NCBI GenBank assembly: GCA_028065725.1
Contig: JAPTVL010000055.1
Coordinates: 83,750-147,749 of the forward strand
Source: Betaproteobacteria bacterium
Lineage (GTDB): Bacteria; Pseudomonadota; Gammaproteobacteria; Burkholderiales; Rhodocyclaceae
Direction of reading: 5' to 3'
DNA length: 64,000 nucleotides
This document shows positions 27,672-36,420 of this stretch, one piece after another. The first letter of the stretch is position 1; each line of letters begins with the position of its first letter. The notes beneath the pieces were generated by a model. It saw only the letters and a program-made list of their open reading frames with translations. It was not told the DNA's origin and did no database searches. The translations under genes and the position numbers were made by a program.

Positions 27672-29161
27672 GGACCACGATCTACGTCCCGGGCGATGCG
27701 GTGGCGCTGGCCTTGGGCGCGGACGCTGTGGCCGCCGCGATCGCGCGGGAAGCGGCGCAGCGCGGCATCGCCATCCGGATGGTGCGCAACGGCTCGCGCG
27801 GCATGGTCTGGCTCGAACCCCTGGTCGAGGTCGCCACCCCGCGTGGGCGCATCGCCTACGGGCCGGTTGCCGCGGTCGACGTGCGCGGACTGTTCGCCGC
27901 GGATTTTCTGACCGGCGGCGCCCATGCGCTGTGCCTCGGGCCGACCGAAGAAATCCCCTGGCTTGCGCGACAGCAGCGCCTGGTCTGCCGCCGCATCGGC
28001 GTGGTCGATCCGCGCTCGCTGGCCGACTATGTCGCGCGCGGCGGCGGCGCGGGCCTGCGCCGGGCGCGGGCCATGGCGCCGGCCGGGATTGTGCGCACGG
28101 TGACCGACTCGGGCCTGCGCGGCCGCGGCGGCGCCGCCTTTCCGGCCGGCATCAAGTGGCAGACCGTGCTGGCGACGCCGGCGGCGCAGAAGTACATCGT
28201 CTGCAACGCCGACGAAGGCGACTCCGGCACCTTTTCCGATCGCATGCTGATGGAAGGCGATCCCTTCTGCCTGCTCGAAGGCATGGCCATCGCCGGGCTC
28301 GTGGTCGGCGCCACGCAGGGCTACATCTACGTCCGCTCCGAATATCCGCATGCGGTCGCGGCGCTCGACGCCGCGCTGAAGGAAGCCGGCGACTTTCTCG
28401 GCGATTTCAAAATCGAAGTACGCAAGGGCGCCGGCTCCTACGTCTGCGGCGAGGAAACCGCGCTGCTGGAAAGCCTCGAAGGCCGGCGCGGCATCGTGCG
28501 CGCCAAGCCGCCGCTGCCGGCGGTCACGGGCCTGTTCGGCCAGCCGACGGTGATCAACAACGTGATCACTTTCGCCAGCGTGCCCGACATCCTGGCCCAG
28601 GGCGCCGCCGCCTACCGCGAACTCGGTGTCGGCCGTTCGCGTGGCACGCTGCCCTTCCAGCTGGCCGGCAACATCAGGTATGGCGGCCTGGTCGAAGTGC
28701 CCTTCGGCCTCAGCTTGCGCGAACTGCTTTACGACTTCGGCGGCGGCTCGCGCTCGGGCCGGCCGTTGCGCGCGGTGCAGGTCGGCGGGCCGCTGGGCGC
28801 CTACCTGCCGGAGTCGCAATTCGACACCGTGCTCGACTATGAAGCCTTTACCGCGATCGGCGCCGGGCTCGGCCACGGCGGTATCGTCGCCTTCGACGAT
28901 ACGGTGGACCTGGCGAAGCAGGCGCGCTATGCGATGAAGTTCTGCGCCATCGAATCCTGCGGCAAATGCACGCCCTGCCGCATCGGCTCGACGCGCGGCG
29001 TCGAAGTCATCGACCGCATCCGCGCCGGCGACGCCACGCAGATCGCGCTGCTGGAAGAACTGTGCGAGACCATGACTCACGGCTCGCTGTGCGCCATGGG
29101 CAGCATGACGCCGATTTCGGTGCTGTCGGCCTTGCGCCACTTCGCGGAGGATTTTCAATGA
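27668..29161 (+). CDS. fdsB: NAD-dependent formate dehydrogenase, beta subunit
   Basis: A 497-residue NuoF-like diaphorase subunit that binds FMN and NAD+ and one [4Fe-4S] cluster. The NADH/FMN sites show as SGLRGRGGAAFPAGIKW and CNADEGDSGTFSDRMLMEGD. The cluster motif ESCGKCTPCRIGS lies near the C-terminus, with the last Cys in HGSLCAMG. The first 130 residues form an extra thioredoxin-like domain common in FdsB. It reduces NAD+ with electrons from formate. Overlaps fdsG by 4 bp and fdsA by 4 bp. Confidence 0.94.
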   Translation: MRTTIYVPGDAVALALGADAVAAAIAREAAQRGIAIRMVRNGSRGMVWLEPLVEVATPRGRIAYGPVAAVDVRGLFAADFLTGGAHALCLGPTEEIPWLARQQRLVCRRIGVVDPRSLADYVARGGGAGLRRARAMAPAGIVRTVTDSGLRGRGGAAFPAGIKWQTVLATPAAQKYIVCNADEGDSGTFSDRMLMEGDPFCLLEGMAIAGLVVGATQGYIYVRSEYPHAVAALDAALKEAGDFLGDFKIEVRKGAGSYVCGEETALLESLEGRRGIVRAKPPLPAVTGLFGQPTVINNVITFASVPDILAQGAAAYRELGVGRSRGTLPFQLAGNIRYGGLVEVPFGLSLRELLYDFGGGSRSGRPLRAVQVGGPLGAYLPESQFDTVLDYEAFTAIGAGLGHGGIVAFDDTVDLAKQARYAMKFCAIESCGKCTPCRIGSTRGVEVIDRIRAGDATQIALLEELCETMTHGSLCAMGSMTPISVLSALRHFAEDFQ

Positions 29162-31929
29162 ACGCACCATGGGAACTCGATCTGGGTACGCCGGGAGTCG
29201 GCGCTGGCGACACGGTGACCCTGGAGATCGACGGCATCGCGGTCAGCGTCACGGCGGGAACTTCGTTGCTGCGCGCCGCCACCGAGGCCGGCGTGATGAT
29301 TCCCAAGCTCTGCGCCACCGACATCCTCAAGCCCTTCGGCTCCTGCCGCCTCTGTCTGGTCGAGATCGAGGGACGCCGCGGCTACCCGTCCTCCTGCACC
29401 ACGCCGGCCGAAGCCGGCATGAAGGTGCGCACCCAGTCGCCGCAACTGGCCAAGCTGCGGCGCAACGTCATGGAGCTTTACATCTCCGATCATCCGCTGG
29501 ATTGCCTGACCTGTTCCGCCAACGGCAACTGCGAACTGCAGACCATGGCCGGCGTGGTCGGCCTGCGCGAGGTGCGCTACGGTGCCGGCGAGAACCACTA
29601 CACCGAGGTCGTCAGGGACGAGTCGAATCCTTACTTCAGCTACGACCCTGGCAAGTGCATCGTCTGCAACCTTTGCGTACGCGCCTGCGAGGAGCAGCAG
29701 GGGACTTTCGCGCTGACCATCGCCGGGCGCGGCTTCGGCTCGCGCGTCACGGCGGGGCAGGGCGAGAGTTTTCTGGAATCGGATTGCGTGTCCTGCGGCG
29801 CCTGCGTGCAGGCCTGCCCGACCGCGACGTTGATGGAAAAGACCGTCATCGAAAAGGGCCAGGCCGAGCGCAGCGTGACCACCACCTGCGCCTATTGCGG
29901 CGTCGGCTGCGGCCTGCGTGCCGAGATGAAAGGCGCCGAAGTGGTACGCATGGTGCCCTGGAAAGACGGTCGCGCCAACGAAGGCCACGCCTGCGTCAAG
30001 GGCCGCTTTGCCTGGGGCTATGCAACGCATCCCGATCGCATTACCAAACCCATGATCCGGGCGAAGATTAGCGATCCCTGGCGCGAGGTGTCGTGGGAGG
30101 AGGCGCTGGCGCACACCGCAAGCGAGTTCCGCCGCATCCAGCAACAGCATGGCCGCAATGCGATCGGCGCCATCGTTTCCAGCCGCTGCACCAACGAGGA
30201 AGACTACCTGGTGCAGAAGCTGGTGCGCACCGCCTTTGGCAACAACAACGTCGACACCTGCGCCCGCGTCTGCCATTCGCCGACCGGCTACGGGCTCAAG
30301 CAGACGCTGGGCGAATCGGCCGGCACGCAGACCTTCAAGTCGGTCGAGCAGGCTGATGTCATCGTCGTGATCGGCGCCAACCCGAGCGACGCCCATCCGG
30401 TGTTCGCCTCGCGCCTCAAGCGCCGCGTGCGTGAGGGCGCACGGCTGATCGTGATCGACCCGCGCGAGATCGACCTGGTGAATTCGCCGCACATCCGGGC
30501 GGAACATCACCTGAAGTTGAGGCCCGGCACCAATGTTGCCGTGCTCTCGGCCATGGCGCATGTGATCGTCAGCGAAGGCTTGGTCGATGAGGCCTTCGTC
30601 GCCGCACGCTGCGAAGCCAGGGCCTTCGCCGACTGGCGCGAGTTCGTCGCCCGCCCGGCGAATTCGCCCGAGGCGCTGGAAGCGGCCAGCGGCGTGCCGG
30701 CGGCCACGGTACGCGCCGCGGCGCGACTGTATGCCACGGGCGGCAACGCCGCGATCTACTACGGTCTCGGCGTCACTGAGCATTCGCAGGGCTCCACGGC
30801 AGTGATCGCCATCGCCAACCTCGCCATGGCCACCGGCAACCTCGGCCGCGAGGGCGTCGGCGTCAATCCGCTGCGCGGCCAGAACAACGTGCAGGGCTCG
30901 TGCGACATGGGCAGCTTCCCGCACGAGCTGCCCGGCTATCGCCACGTCTCCGACACCGTCACCCGCGAAATGTTCGAGCGCGACTGGGGCGTGACGATAC
31001 AGTCCGAACCGGGCCTGCGCATTCCCAACATGTTCGAGGCCGCGCTCGACGGTTCCTTCCTCGGCCTTTACTGCCAGGGCGAGGATCCGGCGCAGTCGGA
31101 CCCCAACACGCAGCACGTCACGGCCGCGCTCTCGGCCATGGAATGCGTGGTGGTGCAGGACCTGTTCCTCAACGAGACGGCGAAGTACGCCCACGTCTTC
31201 CTGCCCGGCGCCTCCTTCCTCGAAAAGGACGGCACCTTCACCAACGCCGAACGCCGCATTTCTCGGGTGCGTCGCGTCATGCCGCCGCTGGCCGGCTTGG
31301 CCGACTGGGAAGTGACGCTGGCGCTGGCCAGGGCGCTGGGCTACGAGATGCACTACGAAAGCCCGTCCGCGATCATGGACGAGATCGCGCGCCTGACGCC
31401 GACCTTTACCGGCGTCAGCTACGCCAAACTCGAGCGCGAGGGCAGCCTGCAATGGCCCTGCAACGACGCTGCGCCCGACGGTACGCCGACCATGCACATC
31501 GACCAGTTTGTGCGCGGCAAGGGCCGCTTCCTGATCACCCAGTACGTGCCGACCGATGAAAAGATCACGCGCCGCTTCCCGCTGCTGCTGACCACCGGCC
31601 GCGTGCTCTCGCAATACAACGTCGGCGCCCAGACGCGGCGTACCGCCAACACCGACTTCTACAGCGCCGACCTGCTCGAAATCCATCCGCACGACGCCGG
31701 GGAACGCGGCATCCGCGAAGGCGACTGCGTCGGCATCGAATCGCGCGCCGGCAGGACCGTGCTGCCGGCGACGCTGACCGAGCGCGTGCAGCCGGGCGTG
31801 GTCTACACCACTTTCCACTTCCCCGAATCGGGCGCCAACGTGATCACCACCGACAACTCGGACTGGGCCACCAACTGCCCCGAGTACAAGGTCACCGCGG
31901 TGCAGGTCGCGCGGCTCGGCGGCGCATGA
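29158..31929 (+). CDS. fdsA: NAD-dependent formate dehydrogenase, catalytic alpha subunit (Mo, Cys form)
   Basis: A 923-residue molybdopterin (bis-MGD) enzyme that oxidises formate to CO2. The N-terminal NuoG-like part has a [2Fe-2S] domain (LCATDILKPFGSCRLCLVEI), a His/Cys cluster motif (HPLDCLTCSANGNC) and two ferredoxin clusters (CIVCNLCVRAC, CVSCGACVQAC). The Mo domain begins with CAYCGVGCGL and GHACVKGRFAWGY. The metal-binding residue is Cys372 in ARVCHSPTGYG, so this is not a selenocysteine enzyme. ATG 29158 overlaps the fdsB stop (ATGA). Codons near 13-20 (GVGAGDTVT) contain a copy of the dispersed element. Confidence 0.95.
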   Translation: MNAPWELDLGTPGVGAGDTVTLEIDGIAVSVTAGTSLLRAATEAGVMIPKLCATDILKPFGSCRLCLVEIEGRRGYPSSCTTPAEAGMKVRTQSPQLAKLRRNVMELYISDHPLDCLTCSANGNCELQTMAGVVGLREVRYGAGENHYTEVVRDESNPYFSYDPGKCIVCNLCVRACEEQQGTFALTIAGRGFGSRVTAGQGESFLESDCVSCGACVQACPTATLMEKTVIEKGQAERSVTTTCAYCGVGCGLRAEMKGAEVVRMVPWKDGRANEGHACVKGRFAWGYATHPDRITKPMIRAKISDPWREVSWEEALAHTASEFRRIQQQHGRNAIGAIVSSRCTNEEDYLVQKLVRTAFGNNNVDTCARVCHSPTGYGLKQTLGESAGTQTFKSVEQADVIVVIGANPSDAHPVFASRLKRRVREGARLIVIDPREIDLVNSPHIRAEHHLKLRPGTNVAVLSAMAHVIVSEGLVDEAFVAARCEARAFADWREFVARPANSPEALEAASGVPAATVRAAARLYATGGNAAIYYGLGVTEHSQGSTAVIAIANLAMATGNLGREGVGVNPLRGQNNVQGSCDMGSFPHELPGYRHVSDTVTREMFERDWGVTIQSEPGLRIPNMFEAALDGSFLGLYCQGEDPAQSDPNTQHVTAALSAMECVVVQDLFLNETAKYAHVFLPGASFLEKDGTFTNAERRISRVRRVMPPLAGLADWEVTLALARALGYEMHYESPSAIMDEIARLTPTFTGVSYAKLEREGSLQWPCNDAAPDGTPTMHIDQFVRGKGRFLITQYVPTDEKITRRFPLLLTTGRVLSQYNVGAQTRRTANTDFYSADLLEIHPHDAGERGIREGDCVGIESRAGRTVLPATLTERVQPGVVYTTFHFPESGANVITTDNSDWATNCPEYKVTAVQVARLGGA
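29193..29217 (+). repeat. Dispersed 25-bp element, copy at the fdsA N-terminus
   Basis: GGG, AGTCGGCGCTGGCG, then ACACGGTG. It is 20 of 25 identical to the 44200 copy. It codes for GVGAGDTV in the variable N-terminus of FdsA. Confidence 0.55.
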
Positions 31930-32717
31930 AGCCCATCCAGCGGCGCACGGTGTGGCGCGACGGCGCGAGCCGGCCCGACGATCTGGCCGAGGAGCTGCCG
32001 GTCGCCTTCGAGTACAACGGCATCAGCCATGCGGTGATGCTGGCCACCCCGGCCGACCTGGAGGATTTCGCCGTCGGCTTCAGCCTCAGCGAGGGCATCG
32101 TCGCGCGCCGCCGCGACATCTTCGACATCGTCGTCAGCGAGTCGGCAGCCGGCATTACCTTGCAGATCGAGATCGCCGGCGATGCCTTCGCGCGGCTCAA
32201 GACGCATCGGCGCAGCCTGACGGGGCGTACCGGCTGCGGCCTGTGCGGGGTCGAGAGCCTGGATCAGGTACAGCGCGAGCTGTCGCCGCTGCCTGCATCA
32301 ACCCCGTTTCCGCTGGCCGCGCTCTACGCGGGCATGCGTAGCCTGCCGCTGCAGCAGCGGCTGCAGCAGGCCACTGGCGCCGCCCATGCCGCCTGCCGCG
32401 TCGCCCGCGACGGCGCCATCAGCCACGTGCGCGAGGACGTCGGCCGTCACAACGCGCTGGACAAGACGCTCGGCGCGCTGGCCGGCGACGGCATCGACGC
32501 CGCCGGCGATGCCCTGATCATCACCAGCCGCGCCAGTTTCGAGATGGTGCAGAAGGCCGCCGCGCTGGGCATAGTCACGCTCGCCGCAGTGTCGGCGCCG
32601 ACTGCCGCAGCGGTGCGCCTCGCGGAAAAGCTGAACCTGCACCTGCTTGGATTCCTGCGCCAGGAAAGCTGCGTGAGCTACAGCGGGGGCGGCGTGTGCG
32701 AGGAAACCGGGGCATGA
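31926..32717 (+). CDS. fdhD: Formate dehydrogenase accessory sulfurtransferase FdhD
   Basis: A 263-residue FdhD protein (also called FdsC in fds operons). It passes sulfur to the molybdenum cofactor so that FdsA becomes active. The conserved CxxC (GRTGCGLCGVESL, near residue 105) is the sulfur-carrying site. EELPVAFEYNGISHAVM and DVGRHNALDKTLG are family signatures. The start overlaps the fdsA stop by 4 bp (ATGA) and fdsD overlaps its end by 4 bp, so the whole fds operon is translationally coupled. Confidence 0.93.
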   Translation: MKPIQRRTVWRDGASRPDDLAEELPVAFEYNGISHAVMLATPADLEDFAVGFSLSEGIVARRRDIFDIVVSESAAGITLQIEIAGDAFARLKTHRRSLTGRTGCGLCGVESLDQVQRELSPLPASTPFPLAALYAGMRSLPLQQRLQQATGAAHAACRVARDGAISHVREDVGRHNALDKTLGALAGDGIDAAGDALIITSRASFEMVQKAAALGIVTLAAVSAPTAAAVRLAEKLNLHLLGFLRQESCVSYSGGGVCEETGA

Positions 32718-32935
32718 ATTCCGAGAATCTGTTCAGGATGGCCAACCAGATCGGCGCCTTCTTCGAGGCGATGCCGGACCGTGAGCAGGCGGTTGCCGAT
32801 GTCGCCGCCCACCTGCGGCGCACCTGGGAGCCGCGCATGCGGCAACAGATCCTCGCCTGCCTGGGCACCGCCGACGAGGCCAAGCTCAAACCCGTGGTAC
32901 GCGATGCGCTGGCGCTGCTGGCGCACGCCACCTGA
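32714..32935 (+). CDS. fdsD: NAD-dependent formate dehydrogenase, delta subunit
   Basis: A 73-residue FdsD protein. It begins MNSENLFRMANQIGAFFEAM and contains DVAAHLRRTWEPRMRQQI, the family pattern. In Cupriavidus and Rhodobacter the delta subunit is needed for a stable, active enzyme complex. It starts at ATG 32714, overlapping fdhD by 4 bp, and closes the fdsGBA-fdhD-fdsD operon. The next gene converges from the other strand. Confidence 0.9.
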   Translation: MNSENLFRMANQIGAFFEAMPDREQAVADVAAHLRRTWEPRMRQQILACLGTADEAKLKPVVRDALALLAHAT

Positions 32936-32959
32936 AGCTGTCGTGCCGGCTGCCGGGCC

Positions 32960-33790
32960 TTATGGCGGAGGGCACGCCCGGGCGTCACCCTCGCCAAAAC
33001 ATGTGGGGTTGGACAAGCTCAAGGCGGAGTCGAAAAAGCGGAAGCGCAGGATCGGCGGGCGCCACACCGGTGCCGTCTGCAATACCTTGCGCGGCGAGCC
33101 GTTGAGTTCCACATCGACCCGGTAGCTCTTGGGAAAGGTGGCGTCCCAGCGCGGCAGGATCTGCCTGATGTAGTCGAGCTGGTGGTCTTCCCGGACGATG
33201 ATGCCCATGGTTTCCAGCAGGCTCAGTTTCGGCCAGTGTTCGCCGCCCGGCCGGCCGTAGGTCACGATGCCCAGGAAGCGGGAGAAGTCGTTGTAGAAGG
33301 GGTCGGAGGGATCGATCATCTTGCCGTTCGAATAGATCGCATCCATGAAATAGGTGACGGTGAAGTTTCGCGGCGGACGTTTGGCCCATTGCCCGAGAAT
33401 GTCGTGCAGGGCGGCGGACATGCACAGTTCGAGGTGGCCGCCGACAATGTAGACGTGCGAGGGCGTGAGCTCGAAGCTGATTTCCCCGCCCTGCGAAAAC
33501 ACCCAGTAGTCGGGGTGGCAGTCGGCCATGAAGTAGAACTCGTCCGGGGTATCGTCCTGCAGGTAGATCACCGGAATCTTCCGGCTCTTGGCGAATTTCA
33601 CGGCCTCGTCGACGCCGCGTTTGGTCGAGAAGCGTGCGTCGTAGGTGGATGACTGGTGCACCACGATCATCACCGAATCGCCCTGGATATTCACCTGCGC
33701 CGGCGGCGTCACTTCGTGCTGGCGACACGCGGCCCAGCCCGCGGCAGCAAACAGCAGGAGTGCCAGGAAGGCGAAGAGTCGGCCAAGCAT
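32960..33790 (-). CDS. Exported hypothetical protein
   Basis: A 276-residue protein with a signal peptide (MLGRLFAFLALLLFAAAGWA). The cleavage region ends in ACRQ and could be a weak lipobox, though Trp stands in place of Leu. The mature part looks like one alpha/beta domain: VNIQGDSVMIVVHQSSTYDA, then RKIPVIYLQDDTPDEFYFMA, then HVYIVGGHLELCMSAALHDI. I do not recognise the family and no catalytic motif is certain. ATG 33790 lies 28 bp after the stop of the esterase gene, so both may share a transcript. Confidence 0.6.
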   Translation of the reverse strand: MLGRLFAFLALLLFAAAGWAACRQHEVTPPAQVNIQGDSVMIVVHQSSTYDARFSTKRGVDEAVKFAKSRKIPVIYLQDDTPDEFYFMADCHPDYWVFSQGGEISFELTPSHVYIVGGHLELCMSAALHDILGQWAKRPPRNFTVTYFMDAIYSNGKMIDPSDPFYNDFSRFLGIVTYGRPGGEHWPKLSLLETMGIIVREDHQLDYIRQILPRWDATFPKSYRVDVELNGSPRKVLQTAPVWRPPILRFRFFDSALSLSNPTCFGEGDARACPPP

Positions 33791-33818
33791 CGGTTGCCTG
33801 CCTGTCAGATCGAGGACT

Positions 33819-34499
33819 TCATTCGCTGCCTGCCATGCGTGCGCGGAGCCAGCGACCGATGTCGATGACTTCCTCGATGCAGACCGAATGCGGCATCGGG
33901 TACTCGTGCCACGCCACGGGGCAGCCGAGGCGCAGCAGCAGGTCGCGGGCGCGGCTTCCCAGTTCCGGCGCGACCACGTCGTCCTCGCTGCCATGGGCGG
34001 CGAAGATTTCCAGGCCGGTATTGGCCGCGGTGGTTTCGGCCTCCAGCAGTTGCGGCGTCGGGATGTAGGTCGATAGCGCGATGACGCCGGCCAGGCGTTC
34101 GGTGTGGGTCAGCGCCGTGGTGTAGGCAATCGCCCCGCCCTGCGAAAAGCCGGCGAGAAAGATGCGCGCGCAGGGCACGCCGCGCCGGTTTTCGCGTTCG
34201 ATCAGGCGCCGGATCGCGGCGCGGCTGCGCACGATGCCGGCCTCATCGACGCGGCGCGTGGTGCTGTCGAGCGAGATGATGTCGTACCAGGCCGGCATGA
34301 TGTAGCCGCCGTTGCAGGTGACCGGGATCGCCGGCGCATTGGGGAAGACAAAGCGCACGTCGGGCGCCGAGTCCAGGCCCAGTTCCGGCACGATGGGCTC
34401 GAAGTCCGAGCCGTCGGCGCCCAGGCCGTGCATCCAGATCACCGAGAAGCGTGGGTCGGCGCCGGTTTGCAGTTCGAGTGTCGCGAGCAGGTCGTCCAT
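33819..34499 (-). CDS. Carboxylesterase / acyl-protein thioesterase-like hydrolase
   Basis: A 226-residue alpha/beta hydrolase of the carboxylesterase/phospholipase family (EstB/YpfH-like). The oxyanion segment is VIWMHGLGADGSDFEPIVPE, the nucleophile elbow is FLAGFSQGGAIAY (Gly-Phe-Ser-Gln-Gly), Asp lies in GSEDDVVAPE and His in YPMPHSV. It cleaves short-chain esters; the natural substrate is unknown. The start is ATG 34499. The frame is open far upstream but that part is antisense to the ACP phosphodiesterase gene. Divergent from acpH with 42 bp between starts. Confidence 0.9.
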   Translation of the reverse strand: MDDLLATLELQTGADPRFSVIWMHGLGADGSDFEPIVPELGLDSAPDVRFVFPNAPAIPVTCNGGYIMPAWYDIISLDSTTRRVDEAGIVRSRAAIRRLIERENRRGVPCARIFLAGFSQGGAIAYTTALTHTERLAGVIALSTYIPTPQLLEAETTAANTGLEIFAAHGSEDDVVAPELGSRARDLLLRLGCPVAWHEYPMPHSVCIEEVIDIGRWLRARMAGSE

Positions 34500-34541
34500 G
34501 CGCGGATAATACGCATGCGATGAACAAACTTCGATGCCCTG

Positions 34542-35132
34542 GTGAACTTTCTCGCCCACGCGCTGCTCGCCGGTGAGGCGCCGGCCCTGGTCGTTGGCGG
34601 CGTTGTCGGCGACTGGATCAAGGGGCCGCTGCCGGGCAGCCTGCCGGTCGACCTGGCGCGCGGCGTGGCCCTGCATCGCGCCATCGACAGCCATGCCGAA
34701 ACGCACCCTGCCTTCCGCCAGAGCCGCGCCCGCATGTCCGCCGCGCGCCGCCGCTACGCCGGGGTGCTGGTGGATATCTTCTATGACCACCTGCTTGCAA
34801 GTGCCTGGGACGAACTGCATCACCAGCCCTTCGCCGAGTATCGCCACGGGGTCTACCGGCAGCTTGCCGCGCGCTCCGCGGATCTGCCGGACCATTCCCG
34901 CATCGCCCTGAAGATGATGGCGGAGCAGGACTGGTTCCTCAGCTACGCCCGCGTCGACGGCGTCGCCGACGTTCTGGCCCGCATGTCGCGCCGGGCGCGC
35001 CGGCCCAATCCGCTGGCCGGCGGCGAAGCAGAGTTTCTAAACGATGCAGAAGGCTTTCGCGCCGATTTCCACGCTTGGCTGGCCGATGCCAAGGTTTTCG
35101 CCCACGAGTGGCGGGTGACCCGGATGGATTGA
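34542..35132 (+). CDS. acpH: ACP phosphodiesterase family protein (GTG start)
   Basis: A 196-residue AcpH-like protein that would remove the phosphopantetheine arm from holo-ACP. It starts at GTG 34542 as (M)NFLAHALLAG, the family N-terminus (MNFLAH). The HD-like metal-site features are present: HRAIDSHAETHPAF and VDIFYDHLLASAWDEL. No better ATG exists, because the ATG at 34531 is out of frame. It runs divergent from the esterase gene. Confidence 0.85.
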   Translation: MNFLAHALLAGEAPALVVGGVVGDWIKGPLPGSLPVDLARGVALHRAIDSHAETHPAFRQSRARMSAARRRYAGVLVDIFYDHLLASAWDELHHQPFAEYRHGVYRQLAARSADLPDHSRIALKMMAEQDWFLSYARVDGVADVLARMSRRARRPNPLAGGEAEFLNDAEGFRADFHAWLADAKVFAHEWRVTRMD

Positions 35133-35188
35133 ATTTTGAAAGCGAATCAATTCGCTGCGCCGGGAAGCCGGTGCGCATGAACGTCTAC

Positions 35189-35227
35189 TAGCACCTGTCT
35201 ATGTGCTACACTGATATATGTGTATAT
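35189..35227 (+). promoter_or_regulatory. Operator-like repeats before the RHH/PIN gene pair
   Basis: TAGCAC (35189-35194) and GTGCTA (35203-35208) form a perfect inverted repeat around 8 bp. Next to it ATATA-TGTG-TATAT (35214-35227) is a second palindrome. TACACT (35207-35212) is a -10 candidate between them. Paired palindromes over the promoter suggest autoregulation by the RHH antitoxin. The stretch is AT-rich compared with the flanking genes. Confidence 0.4.
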
Positions 35228-35241
35228 TCTTGGGGCTCAAG

Positions 35242-35586
35242 ATGGCAACCGTTAACTTTACCGGGGCGGTAGATCGTGACCTGCTCAAGCGCGCCAAGGT
35301 CATTGCCGCCAAGACTGACACGTCCGTGAATGCTCTGTTCAATGCCGAACTTCGCCATCTGGTCGAGACTTTTGAGGCCGCCGAGATCAGCGGCAACCAG
35401 AATTTCAGGGTTCTGCTCGATTTTTCGCTTGGGCGACTCGCCGGCGACGAGGCCATGCGCGCGCTGGGAATCGACAGTGACGAAGATTTGTTCCTGCTGA
35501 TGGTACAAGCTCACTTGCCTATGCCGAGGCTGCCAGAGTCTGATACGCGGAGCATGGTTGATAGTTTGCACGCGTTGCCGTCCTGA
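35242..35586 (+). CDS. Ribbon-helix-helix-type antitoxin (putative)
   Basis: A 114-residue protein. Residues 1-45 fit a ribbon-helix-helix DNA-binding domain: a short strand (ATVNFTGAV), then two helices (DRDLLKRAKVIAAKTDTSVN and ALFNAELRHLVETFEA). The C-terminal part (about 60-114) probably wraps the toxin. It lies 12 bp before a PIN-domain gene, the layout of a type II toxin-antitoxin operon. GGGGCTC stands before ATG 35242; an ATG at 35218 is in the operator. The role is inferred from fold pattern and pairing. Confidence 0.65.
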   Translation: MATVNFTGAVDRDLLKRAKVIAAKTDTSVNALFNAELRHLVETFEAAEISGNQNFRVLLDFSLGRLAGDEAMRALGIDSDEDLFLLMVQAHLPMPRLPESDTRSMVDSLHALPS

Positions 35587-35598
35587 GCGGGCGAGGTG

Positions 35599-36114
35599 AT
35601 GTCGTCGAATATTGTTCTGTTGCCCGATGCCGGGCCGCTGATTACGCTGGCCTACGCCGATGCGCTGGACGTGTTGTTCAAGCCCCGCTGGTCCGTCATG
35701 CTGGTCGACATGGTCCTGCACGAAGTCACGCGCAACCAGACGCCGACCAGCAAGAAGCTGGCGAAGTGGGCCAAGTCCAAAAAACTGCCGGTGGTTTCAA
35801 CGAAGACATTCGAGCACTACCAGCAGACCCTGGCGGGAACGACAACACGCAAGGCGAATCTTGGGGAACTGGCGATTCAGGAGGCCATGAATGACTTCGC
35901 CCTGGAACAGCCGCCGAAGATCGGCGTGTTCCTGTTCGAGGACCACAAGATTGCCCGCGCCAGTTTTCTGGTGCCGGACAACTGCCGCAAGGTCAGCACC
36001 CGAGCCTTCTTGATCTTCCTCGAACAGAAAGCCTGGATTGATTCGGCGGCGGACGTTGAACGACGCGCCTTGCTGGCCGGGCGCACTTTTTCCAGCCTGC
36101 GCTTCCCGCTGTAG
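35599..36114 (+). CDS. PIN-domain toxin (putative ribonuclease)
   Basis: A 171-residue PIN-like protein. Acidic residues expected in the active site appear in order: Asp in LLPDAGPLITLAYAD, Glu in MVLHEVTRNQ, Glu in NLGELAIQEA and Asp in LFEDHKIARA. PIN toxins cut RNA, often tRNA or mRNA. It follows the RHH gene by 12 bp. The C-terminal 25 residues extend past the usual PIN core. It ends 62 bp before the terminator shared with tRNA-Ser. Confidence 0.7.
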   Translation: MSSNIVLLPDAGPLITLAYADALDVLFKPRWSVMLVDMVLHEVTRNQTPTSKKLAKWAKSKKLPVVSTKTFEHYQQTLAGTTTRKANLGELAIQEAMNDFALEQPPKIGVFLFEDHKIARASFLVPDNCRKVSTRAFLIFLEQKAWIDSAADVERRALLAGRTFSSLRFPL

Positions 36115-36176
36115 TGGTCCGCCGTTGACGGAAGCTTTCGGCAACGGCTGCTTTTCCGAAGTTGCCGGGTAGCAAT

Positions 36177-36204
36177 GCAAAACGCCCCTCGCGGGGCGTT
36201 TTGC
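36177..36204. terminator. Terminator between PIN toxin gene and tRNA-Ser
   Basis: GCAAAACGCCCC (36177-36188) pairs perfectly with GGGGCGTTTTGC (36193-36204) around TCGC. The stem carries its own A/T runs, so it can act in both directions. It lies 10 bp downstream of the minus-strand tRNA gene. Confidence 0.85.
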
Positions 36205-36213
36205 CTGATTCAC

Positions 36214-36306
36214 TGGCGGAGACGCAGGGATTCGAACCCTGGATCCAGGTTTTGCCCAGATGCACCCTTAGCAGGGGTGTGCCTTCGACCACTCGGCCAC
36301 GTCTCC
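36214..36306 (-). tRNA. tRNA-Ser (anticodon GCU)
   Basis: A 93-nt minus-strand gene with an encoded CCA end. The acceptor arm pairs GGAGACG with CGTCTCC, followed by discriminator G. The D arm has GGCCGAGTGGTCGAAGGC, the anticodon loop CTGCTAA gives GCU, the long variable arm marks a class II tRNA, and the T arm has GGTTCGAATCC. It reads AGC and AGU codons. Confidence 0.96.
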
Positions 36307-36351
36307 GAAAACGGCGATGAAGCGAAACCCACGGCCGTTTGCAGGGGGCGG

Positions 36352-36357
36352 AGTATA
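36352..36357 (-). promoter_or_regulatory. -10 box of the tRNA-Ser promoter
   Basis: TATACT on the minus strand, 46 bp upstream of the mature tRNA end, followed by the GC-rich discriminator CCGCCCCC typical of stringently controlled stable RNA genes. The nearest -35 candidate, TTGCCA, is 20 bp away, longer than usual. Confidence 0.5.
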
Positions 36358-36420
36358 CCCGAATCGTCCTCTGCTGTTGGCAATCGCCGGGGCAAAAATC
36401 GGCGCGCCGGCTACGGCGGC

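Noticed and set aside
30268..30276. Selenocysteine at the FdsA active site
   Set aside because: The codon at the metal-ligand position is TGC (Cys372), not TGA.
29155..31818. An 887-codon minus-strand open frame
   Set aside because: Antisense to fdsA, whose cluster motifs and length are clear; no domain recognised in the shadow product.
32591..32602. GTCGGCGCCGAC in fdhD as a further element copy
   Set aside because: It encodes the family-typical VSAPTA and the flanks do not match the element.
32967..32991. Hairpin GAGGG..CGCCC/GGGCG..CCCTC as a terminator between fdsD and the exported protein gene
   Set aside because: No T-run on either side and almost no loop; it lies within the 3' coding end of the minus-strand gene.
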